This document shows, one piece after another, positions 10,220-21,207 of a DNA stretch of 64,000 bases. The first letter of the stretch is position 1. Each line of letters opens with the position of its first letter. The notes beneath the pieces are model-generated. The model was not told the origin of the DNA. It saw nothing but the letters and a program-made list of their open reading frames with translations, and searched no databases. Position numbers and translations under genes: made by a program. The stretch lies in NCBI GenBank assembly GCA_036245525.1, contig BTPG01000003.1:160697260-160761259 (forward strand). The letters are read 5' to 3'. Origin of the DNA: Semisulcospira habei (taxonomy: Eukaryota; Mollusca; Gastropoda; Semisulcospiridae).

Positions 10220-10300
10220 GCTCGCTCGCCCCGTCACTCGGCAAGAGTTCACTCGGGCTTAGACGCGGCTTTTGGAAGTCGGTCCGCCTACCACTACGAC
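9986..10300 (+). repeat. Tandem repeats of about 38 codons in the Gag linker of element C
   Basis: Blocks with CGCTCGCCCCGCCACTCGG, TCGGGCTCAGACGCGG and AAGCCTAACCAAGTG recur about three times at a spacing near 114-117 bp. Copy A has an unrelated repeat in the corresponding part of its own Gag region (27090-27350). Confidence 0.75.
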
Positions 10301-11568
10301 CCAGGCCAGCACCGACAGCGTTCGTCCCACGCCAGGGCCGGTGACAAGACCACCCGGCACTCCCCCTACCCTGTCCCTCAGCGTGCTCATTCGCCCCGCC
10401 ACTCGGCCCGTGCTCCCTCGGGCTCAGACGTGGCTACTAGAAGGGATGACACTACGAGACCACGCACCCATCCACGGGACCATCCTCTCTACCCGCAGAC
10501 AGCTTCTCAGGATTCGTAGGACCGCCGGCGCGCCTCCGCCCGGATTCTACTCCTGTCGTTCGGCTGACCACTGCACCCTCCTTGAGGCCGGGCCCGGCTC
10601 CTCGCTCGCCCCGGCGTGTCTTTAGCCCCAGACGTTCGCCCTGTTCGACACGGCTCCGCTCCGGACACCCCTCCCCCCGCTGACGCTCGTCCTCCCGACC
10701 TCGTTCCCGGCGGCGCAGTCACTTAGCTCGTGACCGCCGGGCTTCGTCTCGGAGCGCAGCCTCTTCATTTTCAGCTTTGAGGGACTCTTCGTCAGCTGTC
10801 TCGGTTCCCCCTGCTCGGTGCAGCTTGCTGGTGAAACGGTCGCCCCCCCCCACCCCCATCCTCCCCTCCACCCCCCCCCCCCCTCCTCCCCGTTCCAGTT
10901 CCGGACGGCGTGACGAAACTAGCAAGGCCTCCGCCTCCCCGGCTCCCTCCCGGCTCTCTGTGAGATCCCATCCCCTCATCCGGGCGCCCCCCATCGCCTG
11001 CCGGTGCGCACCGATGACGACGACGCTCTCAGCCTGTTACCGGAGGACTCGGTCTCAGCTCTCCTTGAGAAGGACAGCCTCACCGCGCTCCCGCTCTCCG
11101 GACGGCCCTTCTTCGCCTGCTACCCCCCTGGACCCTAGGATGGAGACACTACGGTCCCTAGACGAGGCTGCACACCTGATCGCTGCTTGTCTTCCCCCTG
11201 AGGACTGCCCTCCGTCCCCCCCCCCCACCACCCCTCCAGCTAAGAGAAAGGCCTGCGCCTTTGTGGATGGCGACAGGTGACCCAAGCGCATCAAGTCTCT
11301 TCCACAGCCCCCTGGGTTCCGGGACCTGAGCGAAGCTTTTTCCACGCACCTACAACAGGGCTCCTTGGGCGACACGGGGTTTTTCTCCAACCCCAGATGG
11401 CCCGCAGATTTGGATATTGCCTTCCGCCAGAGCTGGTATGCCGGTCACTCTCAGTCCTTCACCTGCCCCCTCCCAGCGGTGGATACCTCGGCGCAGTCCC
11501 AAGCGGGTGGCTTTAGAACTTCGCAGCAATACCTTCCCCTCGGTTTGGATAAGACGGCGACCCCCATA
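10301..11568 (+). pseudogene. Gag-like Pro/Ser-rich region of DIRS element C
   Basis: GC-rich, mostly open but frame-shifting. It includes Pro runs from C homopolymers and a KRKACAFVDGDR segment matching KRKASVDAL in copy D (24760-24788). Near 11290-11450 it reads GFRDLSEAFST and DLDIAFRQSWYAGHSQSF, matching DFEFRQAWYTGHAQAF of copy D (33590-33640). These blocks identify it as the same DIRS ORF. No known enzymatic domain. Confidence 0.6.
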
Positions 11569-12093
11569 TGCAGACCTGTCTACCCTACGATTTTTGGGCG
11601 TAATTTTATTTTTGCCGGCAAGTACGCCAATACGCCGAACACAACAAAAAGTACAAAATTCAGCAAATGTTGGATTGTATTTTTGGGGGCACATTTCTGG
11701 TTTAAAGACGAGTTGTTTCTTCCGGTTTCCGGTAAATAGTATTACGTCGGCCATTTGGGAAAAAAATGCTGCTACTGATGAAATCAAAAAAACGCTGTCA
11801 TGCTAGAGAGCTGCTTGATGACCCTGACAAATACGGTAAAGATGCACGACCCCCTTTCCCCCCCCTCCCCCCCCCCCCCCCCCCCCCCTTGTTGTTTGAT
11901 AATTAATCTGGCGACGAATGGTTAAGACACACGAGCCCCCTCCTCCCTCCCTCCCCCCCCCCCACCCCGTTGTTTGATAATCTGGCCCCTGTACACAACC
12001 TTAGGTAACAAAAGTACTCTTTTTTTGTCTCTGAGTACTCAAATTTGCTCTGTTGAGTACTATGAGATCAGTTTTGAGGTAGACAGGTCTGCA
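11569..12093. mobile_element. 525-bp non-autonomous DNA element with 16-bp TIRs in DIRS Gag
   Basis: TGCAGACCTGTCTACC at 11569-11584 and its exact complement at 12078-12093, flanked by TA on both sides (11567-11568, 12094-12095). Inside are AT-rich sequence and long C homopolymers (about 11850-11888, 11942-11966). A TA duplication suggests a Tc1/mariner-like mobilising transposase. It splits the Gag region of element C. Confidence 0.75.
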
Positions 12094-12138
12094 TAATTAT
12101 GTAATGCCCTGGCCTGTGCAGGATTCCTGGACCTGGTC

Positions 12139-12900
12139 ATGCAAGCTGTTGTCCGGCGCCTCGAGGAGGCTTGGCACCCGTTGATCTCGCCGCTGCTAGG
12201 GGACATCCTTGCCTTGGCCGTTGCGGCCAGCCGCGTGGCATACCACACTTCTGTCAACTCCATGGCCGCCGCCGCTAACTGTGACCTGATGCGTCGGGAC
12301 GCGATTCTGCACACTTGTGAGGGCCTCCCCCCCCCCCCCCCCCTCCCCGAGATAAAGAAACAGCTCCGACAGGTCCCGCTTGGTGGCGCACTCCTCTTCG
12401 GCCCTACTTGCCAGACAGTGAAGGACGCAAACAAGGACCTCTGGCCCAGCCACACCGCCCCCGCCCACTTTCAAGCAGTCCGCAAGGCCGTGGGTCGCGC
12501 CTTGCAGACCGTCAGACCCCCCTCGCCCTTTTTCCGGATGCGGCCGTCCTCGCCCGCGTGCCCCCGCCTTTGGGCGCCCCCGCTCCGCCCTGTTCTCCGC
12601 CACCACCTGGCCCAAGCCCGCCCGTCGCCCCGGGCGGGGCAGGGCCCACTGACTGCCTCCCTCCCCGGCCCACGCCGACCGCTCCAGGTCTCCGGTCGGC
12701 GAGAGGCTCGCACTCTGCAGCATTGCCTGGCGATCGCTGCTCCCAGACGATCCCTGGATCCTCTCCACCATCTCCGAGGGCCTCCTGATCTCTATTCGCG
12801 CTCCTCCCCCATTGCGGCGCCCCCACCCCCATGTGGACAGTGGTCCCGACGGATCAATTTAGAGTCGACGCCCTCCGCGGCGAGGTCGCCGCCCTGCTGC
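12139..12900 (+). pseudogene. C-terminal Gag-like region of DIRS element C
   Basis: Reads MQAVVRRLEEAWHPLI, CDLMRRDAIL, a Pro tract, then GGALLFGPTCQTVKDANKDL. The same order is seen in copy D (LDLATQAVVRSVEE, DLMRRDAVLKSC, FGSTWQEVQDSAKDL) and copy E (GGTLLFGDSWQSVKDANSD). It is a conserved DIRS-specific segment directly upstream of RT; function unknown. Confidence 0.65.
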
Positions 12901-13447
12901 AGAAGGCCACCACGGAGGTGGTAACGCGTCACGATTTCCCAGATTTCTACAGCCGACTCTTCGTGGTCCCCAAGCCCGGCGGCAAGTGGTGCCCCGTCAT
13001 CAACCTATCGGCCCTGAACAAGTACATCGTCGCGTCGACCTTCTGCATGGAGACAGCCAGAGCCCTGCGGGCCGCAGTTCAGCCCATAGACTTCGCTGTC
13101 AGCCTAGACTTATCGGATGCGTATCTGCACGTTCCCATGCACCCCGCCTCTCGCCGCTACCTCCGCATCGCCTTCGGCGGCGTTGTCTACCAGTTCCTGG
13201 CGCTACCCTTCGGCCTCAACCTCAACCCCTGGGTGTTCACCTGCATCATGGACACCGTCGTCGCCAGGGCCACACGGGTATCCTCGAGCCCCACTTCGAA
13301 CTACCTTGACGATCTTCTCTTGCGGAACCAGTCTGAGGCCTTCTTGGAGAAGGACCGAGATGCTCTGCTAGATCTACTCGACTGGCTCGGCTTCCTGGTC
13401 AACATGGGCATGTCATACCTCGCGCCTTCCCGCCGCTTTGTACACAT
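12831..13447 (+). pseudogene. DIRS reverse transcriptase domain (element C)
   Basis: Reads FYSRLFVVPKPGGKWCPVIN (fingers), DLSDAYLHVPMHP (first catalytic Asp), VVYQFLALPFGLN (palm) and NYLDDLLLRN (YLDD box). The spacing and the LPFGL and YLDD motifs fit DIRS/Ty3-type RTs. The enzyme would copy element RNA. It is the best preserved RT in the window, but it lacks the connection, RNase H and recombinase that should follow; homology ends at about 13447. Confidence 0.85.
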
Positions 13448-14223
13448 GGCACAGCCGGGAGGAGGAGCAGCCGGAACAAGGCAGACATAGGGCACTGAAA
13501 CCCCAAGCAGCCGGAGCACGAACGTAATTGCGCACCGCAACAGAAAATAGAACCCCATGAAAGGCAACAGGCCGGGCCCATAGTACGGGCTCACGGCAAT
13601 AACCATATACGTATGCGTGAAAACCCTGGCTGCGTAACGGAGCCGGAAGTTGTCCCAGGCAAAGCCTTAGCCATTCAGCGAGCCGCCGGCCCATGGCACT
13701 ACCCGAGACCTTACTTCATGCCGCCAGTAGGCGGAGCAGTGAAGCAATTCACCGACCACTCATTCAACTGGCGAGAGGACGAAAGGGGCCCAGTAGAAAG
13801 GTAAATCCCACCAGGTGCAAGGTCCGGGCGAAGCCAGGGGCCCGGAAGAAAGGTAAGTCCTCACAAGCACAAGTCACAAGTAAGGAGTCCCACAAAAAGG
13901 AAGGCACACGGTAAATCCAAAGGTCGAGGCGAAGGAAGGCGCTCGGAATAAAGGAAAGGCCCCACAAGCACAGTCACAGGTAAGGAGTCCAAACAAGAAG
14001 GCAAGCACGTGGTAAATCCAAGGCCGAAACCGGTACATCCGTTCGCTAGGAAGCTAAGTGTGAGACTGGCGTTTCAGCCCATGTGGCCTCATGGGGAGGG
14101 TGGGGAGGCCACCGAGGGAGTTTTTGAGTGGCCTCCCCGGTTGTGTTGCTGTACACAACGGATACTTAGGCTGAAATCGGTAAGCTAAGTGTACCTTCCT
14201 ATTAGTAATGCCATCGGTAAGTA
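13448..14223 (-). mobile_element. Inverted DIRS 5' fragment joined to element C
   Basis: Read on the - strand from 14223, this starts with an ITR (TACTTACCGATGGCATTAC, TTTCAGCC, TTGTGTACAGCAACACAA), continues through a leader and reaches a Gag zinc-ribbon fragment (FSALCLPCSGCSSSRLCHV) at about 13500-13440. So a DIRS 5' region lies head-to-head against the C RT. Its outer end resumes at 20238-20267 after nested copy B (TTCAAAAAAATACATTTTAG), giving a right-type terminus. Confidence 0.65.
13801..14030 (-). repeat. Two-unit tandem repeat of about 110-120 bp in a DIRS leader
   Basis: GGTAAATCC, CACAAGCACA, GTAAGGAGTCC and GGCGAAG recur in the same order at 13801-13911 and about 13912-14030. Confidence 0.6.
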
Positions 14224-15312
14224 TTTGTTTCTTCAAAAACATTACCGATGACATGACCTTATGGGGGGGGGGGGGGGGGGATGTCTACTACTTACGCAAT
14301 TCTAGCCTAAGAGCTCGTTGTGTTACCACACAACCCGGGAGGCACTCGGGGAACCCCGAGGGGGCCGAGAGTTATCTCCCGATACTTCCCATCTGGGACA
14401 GAGTACCCATAGTCCTTCAGTCAGTCTACTTAGGCTTACGCTGTTCAGACGTGTTTGCTCTAGCCTACGGACTTGGGATTTTCGACCGGGTCGCCGGTCG
14501 TCGACGGCCTTGGTTCTTCGCTTGAAGTCTTCTTCGTCCGTCCTCCCTGTGCCTCGCGTGGCTCTGGTGTCCCCTTTTCGTTGGCAGCTGCCCGTTGGCT
14601 GCTTGTTGCCGGCCTGGGCTGTGCTGTCTGCTTCGCTGTGACTTCGCCGCGCGTGCCTTGGTTGAGATTTTCCCCCCCCCTTCCCCGGTCCCGTTCCGGG
14701 AAAAGGTAAGGTAGTTGGGTTGGCCCTCGGCCGGTCCCCGCGCTGGGCACTGGTTGAGCAGGCTCAAAGGCGGTCTTCTTCGGCGCGGTTGCTTTGCGCC
14801 AAGATCCTTCACTTTTACTTGGCGGGCCTCGCGCCCGTTCCCTATCTCCTTCCGTGTTGGTGTGGCATTATTGTTTAACAGGGTCAAAATCTCCCTTTCT
14901 CAAGAGAGGGCGTTTACGCGTGAGGAAAGGAATGAGACGTTTTAGCTGGAACGGTCATTCTTAAACGGCTCAGATCCACAGGTGGTCAGCTTCATTTTCC
15001 AAGATGGCGTATAGCGATGCAGAGCACCTTTTCCTCGCGGTTAAAACCTCTAATGGAATGGGAGTGGTGGGAAAGATCGGTGACAGTTAAGTCTAACTTT
15101 ATTCGGGCGCTTACCTACTCACTTATTCCTTACCTACTCTTTTTGTACCTTGTGGGGTTCGGGGAATGTGTTATGCTCCAGCCTTTCCTTGACGCATTGC
15201 GTTGGTGAGTGTGGCGAGAGCCGACGCTTACTTCGGTACTGTGTCGGTCACGTATGCCTGTTTTGCGTAATGCAGCCCTGTTACCTTACTCGGGGGCTTA
15301 TTAGGTACACGA

Positions 15313-15466
15313 TTTGGCTGGTGGGTGAACATTCTTGTGCACTTTTATACTTGGCATCACATGTTTCTGTTCCTTGGATGTCAGGCGTTTGCCTACTTGA
15401 GCGCAGGGCCACTGGTCGCCACGCCTTGCTGCCGTTTTTTAAGGTCCAAGATGACCTTTTTGTGGC

Positions 15467-15498
<32 letters not shown>

Positions 15499-15509
15499 AG
15501 TTTGGCTGG
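15313..15509 (+). mobile_element. Possible retro-inserted fragment with A27 tail in DIRS B
   Basis: A run of 27 A at 15471-15497 is followed by TAG and TTTGGCTGG (15501-15509), which also occurs at 15313-15321. The 9-bp match could be a target-site duplication around about 180 bp of polyadenylated sequence of unknown origin. Chance repetition cannot be excluded. Confidence 0.35.
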
Positions 15510-16215
15510 CCACCACAGGTGCTGCTCACATTTATGCATGCGCTCGTTCCGCAAGTTACAGGAACAGAGCTACGAAATGGACATTGCTTTCGGACGGGTG
15601 GAGCCCGTCTCCAAGGCAGCTAAGGGCCGGCGCCGGTGACCTCAGCCCAACCCGAACCTACCTGACGGTAACAGAGTGCTAAGACAGCCCTATGTCTCCT
15701 GAACACTTAATATATGCTCTTTGGTTAAATTCCTCCTTGACTAAGGCTTGTGCATGTGATTACAAATTACGATCAACGCTGCACCTGGAGGCCTGTCGCT
15801 ATAGTACAGCGCAGGTGTTCAGCGGAGGGCACTGCCCCGACAAAGGTTACTGTGCATGCCGCTTGCTTCGGACCTATACTTGTCATGACATGTTGGAGTT
15901 GTTGTGCATGATTTGTTGCGAAGGTTAACCTTACCAGGGCAGGGTCCCTCAGGCCCACGCCCGCGTGCCTTCGGCTTGTATATGTTGCAGTGACCTCTGG
16001 ACGACCTGCACACTACATGGAGGATTCCTGTGACCGTCGGACTCACACAAGGTCTACCAGGTGCCGGATGTACCCTCGAACGTTGGTGTGACGTTTGTTC
16101 CGCATGACCTGAACGACGCTGGGCGCTACTTGGCGAGTTCGCACGGCACCTGTGACTGGTTCCAGACCTACTGGTAGACCGGCTGCTGTTCCCGGTACTG
16201 CGATCAATCGAGTCC

Positions 16216-17056
16216 CGACGAGATGACGGAGAGATCACCAGGCCGGACGCGTCAGGTTAGCGTGCAGAGTGGGTTGATCGATGCGGTCGTTCCCAGGAGG
16301 GAACGCACCAAGAACAGACCTTGTGACAGACAGAAAACCAGCACCGGCACGGAGCTCCGTGACCGAGGGACGTGCGCCATCCGTCCTTGATCCAATTCCG
16401 ATCCCCACTCGTCTCCTAGAAAGCCCTGGCTCCTACGCGGAGTCTCCTAGCCGACAGCGAGCCACATCGCCATAGAGCTCGGTTCACGCAGAATTCTCGC
16501 ACGCATGCATCGTCTTGGCACAAATGGAATCCGCTGGGCGCACAGTATGGAACCCACACACCGCTCAAGGTCAGCGGGGAAGCCGTCCAGGCGGCCGACG
16601 ACGTAGCGCAGGTTTCGCGCTCGGAGCGGGTATGCTGGCACCGCCCTCGCTCCTTGGAGGGGGCTCCACCAGGACAGCGCTGCTCGTCGGGATCACCCTG
16701 AGCCGGCTGCTAGTGGTTACAGAGTCCTTGGTGACCAGCTGGCTGGACCGAGGTTCCAGTCTCCGTGCTTACCGCTCGAGTCCTTGACGATCTTGTGGAG
16801 AGATCACCACGCCGGTCGCAACGTTCCAGTACGCGGAGTGGGTTGATCGATGCGGTCGGTCCCAGGAGGGATCGCACCAAGAACAGACCTGATGACAGAC
16901 AGGAAACCAGCACCGGCACGGAGCTCGGTGCCGAGGGACGTGCGCCAATCCGTCCTTGATCCGATGCCGATCCCCACTCGTCTCCCAGACAGCCCGATGG
17001 CTCCTTCGCGGAGTCTTCTCGCCGGCAGCGAGCCCACCTCGCCATAGAGCTCGGTC
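16216..17056 (+). repeat. Direct repeat of about 265 bp in DIRS B
   Basis: Segments 16216-16480 and 16793-17056 share GGGTTGATCGATGCGGTCG, CACCAAGAACAGACCT, CAGCACCGGCACGGAGCTC and CATAGAGCTCGG at a constant offset of about 570 bp. The homology may extend a little further, suggesting a roughly 570-bp duplicated unit within the Gag linker. Confidence 0.8.
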
Positions 17057-18194
17057 CATGGAGACATTCATGCTCGCGTACACTGTCACGTCACGATTGG
17101 AATCCTCATGGCATTTAACAGCGGATCTCCTCTCTCGAACTCATACACGCGAGGAGGGACCGCTCCGCTCGATTGGGATGCTCGTCCGCTACGGTTTGCC
17201 ATCGTTGGAGTCACTCTTCCTACACTCAACGTCTACACTCCGCTATCTCTCCACTGCGGGCGTGCTTAGGAGTTGCCGTTCTTCACGTCGCTCCAGGGAT
17301 CCTGTCCCATCTCGCTCGTCGACCCCTTCGCGTCCGGCTGCCGTTCGTCCCTTTCCTCTCCCCCTCACTCAGCCCTTTCCCCTTCTTCGTGCTCCGTCCT
17401 AGGGCGCCTGGCTGCAGTCTCTCCACTTCGGGATGCTCGACCCCCTCCGGTGGATCCTCGGGGAGGACGTAGTCGTTACTTCGCCTAGCACAGACCTGTT
17501 TACCTACTCTTGGGGGTTAAAGTACGCATATTTGCTTGGGTTACACTTCCATGTGCACGTTTCTACACAGTTTTACTATATATACACCTTTGGAGATCTG
17601 CCTACTCCCTAGCTGGTGACCTTTACACTTAGTCAGTTGGACGGGTTCTGACTTCACAAGGGGGGGTAAACAGGTCTGCGAGAGCTTCGGCTGCTGTCTC
17701 CACTGGTGCTCTCTCGGATACAGCTCGGAGTTGGCCGCGGCTGCCGCACTTCGTGACAGGCGTTTCGACTTCCCTGCGCTTCTTCTCTCGGTTCCCGGAC
17801 CTTCTTGCTTCGCCCTCCTTGGAGTGGTCAGCTGTTGGCTTCCCTCGGCAGGGCCGGTTCTCAGGAGTTGCCTGTCCCTACCGGCGGTGGATCTGCTCTT
17901 GACTCTTCTTGGACTAGATGACATCTCTCGTCCGTAACGCCCTAAACTGCGTGGGATCGGGGAGCGCCTTACCCTGCTCTTCGTTCTCCAGTGGACGGCT
18001 CCTGGCCCCTGGCAGGTCGTCTGGCCGCGGAAGGACCCCCTGTGCTGACGACTCGGCTGACCCAGATTCTTCGGAGTTCCTGGCCTTCACTTTGGGGGAG
18101 CAGACCGGAGGAGGCTTCTAGGACCTTGCTGTCGCTTATACTGGTGCCTAACCTACTCGACATCCCCTTTGGGACACCAGTACTCCTCTAGGGA

Positions 18195-18615
18195 GCAGAG
18201 ACCTGGAGGACCACAGTGTCGGCCACCGTGACATGCAGACGTTCATCAACAACAGTCTGGGTAGGCTCCTCGGGATACGCTGGCCGGACAAAATCAGCAA
18301 CGAGGAATTGTGGCAGCGGACAAAGCAGAAGCCTGCAGAAGTGGAGCTTCAACAACGCCGCTGGAGATGGATAGGTCACACACTACGCAAGCCAGCAACC
18401 AACACCACAAAGCAAGCCCTAAGATGGAACCCACAGGGAAAAGGAAGAGAGGTCGGCCACAAAACACCTGGCGACGTGACCTGGAGACGGATGCCAAGGA
18501 AATGGGCCACACCTGGGGACAGCTGGAGAGACTCGCCCAGGACAGAGACGGCTGGAGGGACCTTGTCGGCGGCCTACGCCCCAGGGGGGATGATGGGCGT
18601 AAGTAAGTATCCCCA
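18195..18615 (+). mobile_element. 5'-truncated LINE 3' end inside DIRS B
   Basis: Translation gives an ETW start, [32 protein letters not shown], then a RGRP-type Arg-rich stretch and [10 protein letters not shown], ending in GTAAGTAAGTA. The same C-terminal ORF end occurs in the LINE copies at 52924-54223, 54381-54982 and 43379-43559. Frameshifts are present, so it is dead. Confidence 0.8.
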
Positions 18616-18944
18616 TTGGGCGCACAGGGGTACGCCGGAGTTCGGACAGGTGGTACTGCTGCGGCGATGCTCGCGGTGGAAGGGCCTAGCCCCTGCTCGG
18701 AGGTCGGCTCTACTCTCCGTCGGTCGTCTCGCAGCCCGGCTGCCGTAGCTACGCCCCATACTTCCGTGGTTCTTCTCGAGGTCCAGCCTAGCCTCCGGAC
18801 CTCGCGGACAAGAGCGTGAATGGCTTGGATCTGACACGGACTAGGAGGTCTGCTCGGGGGAGGTCGGAGCCAGCCTTTTCCCCGATGGAACCAGTTGCTT
18901 CACTCCGAAGGCACCAGGATACCTTCGGAGGATCGGCGCGCTGG

Positions 18945-19860
18945 CGAGATGGCCTAGTGGACCTGTCCGCCGCAAGGTGGGATCTCTGGCTTTCCCCGCG
19001 CCTTCGTGGGGTATAGCCCTCCTGGACGTGATGCCAACGCTCTGACCTGGCCTGGGAAGGATCCTCCTCTCGTCCTGTGGGTCACCCCTTTCCCTGGTAC
19101 CGGTCCTGAACCTCTCTCTCGCCACGGACCCCCCGCTACTGCTTCCCGCTTTCTATTAGGTCCTCATGCCGCCGCGATGGTCGCTGTTCCACCTTGCTGG
19201 AGCGCCTACCCCTGAGCCTTGGCGGTTGCGACAGACCCTCAACGCTGGAGTCTTCGCATGGGCAGCAGTGGAAGCCTCGCTATGGCCCGCTTCCCCAACT
19301 TGACGCCTCTTCGAGGAAGTTGGCGAGGCATTGTGCTCTTGGTCAGCGTCCGTCACCTCTCCCCCACCGACCCTGCTGACCCCAGCTGGTTGACTTATCC
19401 CCAGAAGACTAGGCAGGATAGCCTGAGCCTGCCTCACGTATACCTACGACGACATAACCGTACGGGCGGACGCGCACGCTTCCGGGCCGTGCCCGGCAGC
19501 TCTGAAGCTACAGGGCAGTCGAACTCCCTGTCTTCGCTCTGCCATACGATCCGAATTCCAGGATCCCTCCCTCAGGGAGCTTAGAGGCTAATTACGTCCA
19601 ATTAGCTACGTGCAGGGCCACGAACGCCACAGCCGCCAGGAACTGGGCTGCCCTCTTCGTGGCTGAGGGCTGGCGCGCAGGTGCTCTCGATCGCAGAGTT
19701 CTGTCAGCCTAGCGAGGTTACTCGCTCTGGTGGGGGACATCCCGGGGGGGCTCTCCTCCCTCCTGGCGCTTCAGCGCCGTCGCTTATACCTACCTAGAGT
19801 TGTCGGGAGTTTGCGGTTGGGAGGACGGCCCTTGGGGCCTTAGGTGTGCTAGAGCGCGGC
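18945..19860 (+). pseudogene. Decayed RNase H tail and tyrosine recombinase of DIRS B
   Basis: LVDLSAARWDLWLSPRL at about 18945 aligns with MIDLFASRWSHQLPLFIS of copy E (RNase H to recombinase junction). At 19430-19560, HVYLRRHN ... RARF aligns with RVYLRRTKPLRQGRTRLF of copy A, and near 19730 the LALVGDI segment is recognisable. Many stops and indels are present, and no catalytic set could be traced. Confidence 0.5.
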
Positions 19861-19880
19861 ACCCTCCTCCTTTTCGCCAT

Positions 19881-19981
19881 TCTCCCATAAGGTCATGTCA
19901 TCGGTAATGTTTTTGAAGAAACAAATGCATTTTTCTTTAAAAGGTATTTTTTCGAAAAATACTTACCGATGACATGACTCG
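19881..19981 (+). repeat. DIRS internal complementary region of copy B
   Basis: GGTCATGTCATCGGTAATG ... AAATGCATTTTTC ... CTTACCGATGACATGAC is the complement of the left end fused to the complement of the right end, matching the actual termini at 14224 and 20237. Confidence 0.88.
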
Positions 19982-20237
19982 GACGACCCTCCCACCTGCC
20001 CCGCTTGCCGCTGGTAAGCTAAGTATCCTGACTGAAGGACTATGGGTACTCTGTCCCAGATGGGAAGTATCGGGAGATAACTCTCGGCCCCCTCGGGGTT
20101 CCCCGAGTGCCTCCCGGGTTGTGTGGTAACACAACGAGCTCTTAGGCTAGAATTGCGTAAGTAGTAGACATCTCCCATGAGGTCATGTCATCGGTAAGTA
20201 TTTTTCGAAAAAATACCTTTTAAAGAAAAATGCATTT

Positions 20238-20267
20238 TTCAAAAAAATACATTTTAGAGAATCATTT
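20238..20267 (-). mobile_element. Outer remnant of composite C to the right of DIRS B
   Basis: TTCAAAAAAATACATTTTAG continues the terminus interrupted at 14223. Confidence 0.7.
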
Positions 20268-20922
20268 TTCACGCCATCATAGCAATTTATTTTAACAACT
20301 GGCAGTAACTATCAGCATGAAAAGTACAAACACAATATACAGATTATTACCTTTGTATGTGTGTTTGTTGCATTTTTACAATGAATCCACACTGCACCAT
20401 TTAATATTTCATTTTATGTGAAAATCTCCCAAAATAATGTGATTTTATTCAAGTACATTTCTGAATCTAATTCTGCTATGTAATGTGCACACAGAAACCA
20501 AAACATGCAGAAAAAGAGCACATCTCCACTAACACTGATATTCTTCAAGAAAATTTCAATATTGAGAATAGAAACGTTTTTTCTTACTTTCATGATATTC
20601 AAATTCTTCTAAACTAAAAGGACATGCACGCCGTTATATGTCTGCAGTTTAAATTAAAATTATGTCTAAAATTATGTAAAAGTTAAAATTGCGTCATGAT
20701 AAATGACATGTTTTTTTTCAAACCACTGACACATTTGCACTGTGGCCTTTATAAACACTATAAAGCTCACTGAGGCAAATCTGTGAGACTTTTTCAATAG
20801 GAGTTATTTCAACATCTGAATCAGGTCAAAGACAACAGTTAGAGATGTTTGACAGTGAGGACAGTTCTTGCATTGAAGGGACTTTGCAGGTAATGATTCA
20901 TATCATCTTGTTTTATTTATAG
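20268..20922. other. Kelch intron 2, 3' end
   Basis: AT-rich. About 20860-20900 resembles 44852-44890 (TTGAAG GACTTTG, ATTCAT or GTTCAT), probably a shared repeat fragment. The acceptor ag lies at 20921-20922 after a T-rich tract. Confidence 0.45.
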
Positions 20923-21025
20923 ATTTACAATCTTTGATACAACAGCAGCTGCAGAAACCACCAAATCCACGGAGTGCACGGACTACACTGTATGTTATTG
21001 GTGGATTTTTGCAGTCCCGCACTGG
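20923..21025 (+). CDS. Kelch-like protein, third visible exon (start of Kelch propeller)
   Basis: Acceptor at 20921-20922, donor GTATGT at 21026. It encodes LQSLIQQQLQKPPNPRSAR, then TTLYVIGGFLQSRTG. TLYVIGG is the first Kelch beta-strand with the diagnostic double Gly. AT completes Asp from exon 2, and the final GG joins G at 21904 to give Gly. Confidence 0.9.
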
Positions 21026-21207
21026 GTATGTGATTGAATCCTTAACTCTTTTAGCCCTGATTCACTAGAAGATGTTGATCAAATCTGATAGAGGGTGGTG
21101 CCTTTAGGCGCCAAGCTATTCTGTCATCACCTTAAAACCATTAGGGTTGATTTGTCTCCTGAAATATAATGTAGTCATGAGAGAACAACTTCAGTTTGTG
21201 GGGATTT

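Larger units (their letters stand above)
9053..13447 (+). mobile_element. DIRS-type element C, left ITR through RT
   Basis: The left end starts near 9053 with TTTGTTACTCAAAAACATTA and CCGATGACATTAC, the left-end motif of this group. It then carries a leader, a Gag-like region with zinc ribbon (about 9730-9880), a tandemly repeated linker, a Pro-rich part interrupted by a TIR element (11569-12093), and an RT domain. Homology to copy D's RT stops at about 13447, after FVHM. RNase H and recombinase are missing, and sequence in inverted orientation follows (see 13448-14223). It lies in Kelch intron 2 in the sense direction. Confidence 0.85.
14224..20237 (+). mobile_element. DIRS-type element B, nested in the right terminus of composite C
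   Basis: The left end GTTTCTTCAAAAACATTACC begins after TTT at 14224-14226, and the right end AAAGAAAAATGCATTT finishes at 20237. Both junctions share TTT with no longer duplication, as expected for recombinase-mediated integration. The left ITR (about 14230-14430) is complementary to about 19990-20190. The ICR lies at 19881-19981. Coding remnants are heavily decayed: a Gag zinc ribbon at about 15960-16120 that has lost most Cys, an RNase H tail (LVDLSAARWD at about 18945) and a recombinase at 19430-19860. ITRs closely match copy E, so B and E form one subfamily. Confidence 0.85.

Noticed and set aside
10507..11390. Long - strand ORFs opposite Gag of element C
   Set aside because: Low-complexity Arg/Gly-rich shadows of Pro/Ser-rich coding sequence, not conserved among copies.
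12196..12832. Long - strand ORFs opposite the Gag end of element C
   Set aside because: Shadows of the + strand Gag frame; Gly/Arg-rich with no motif.
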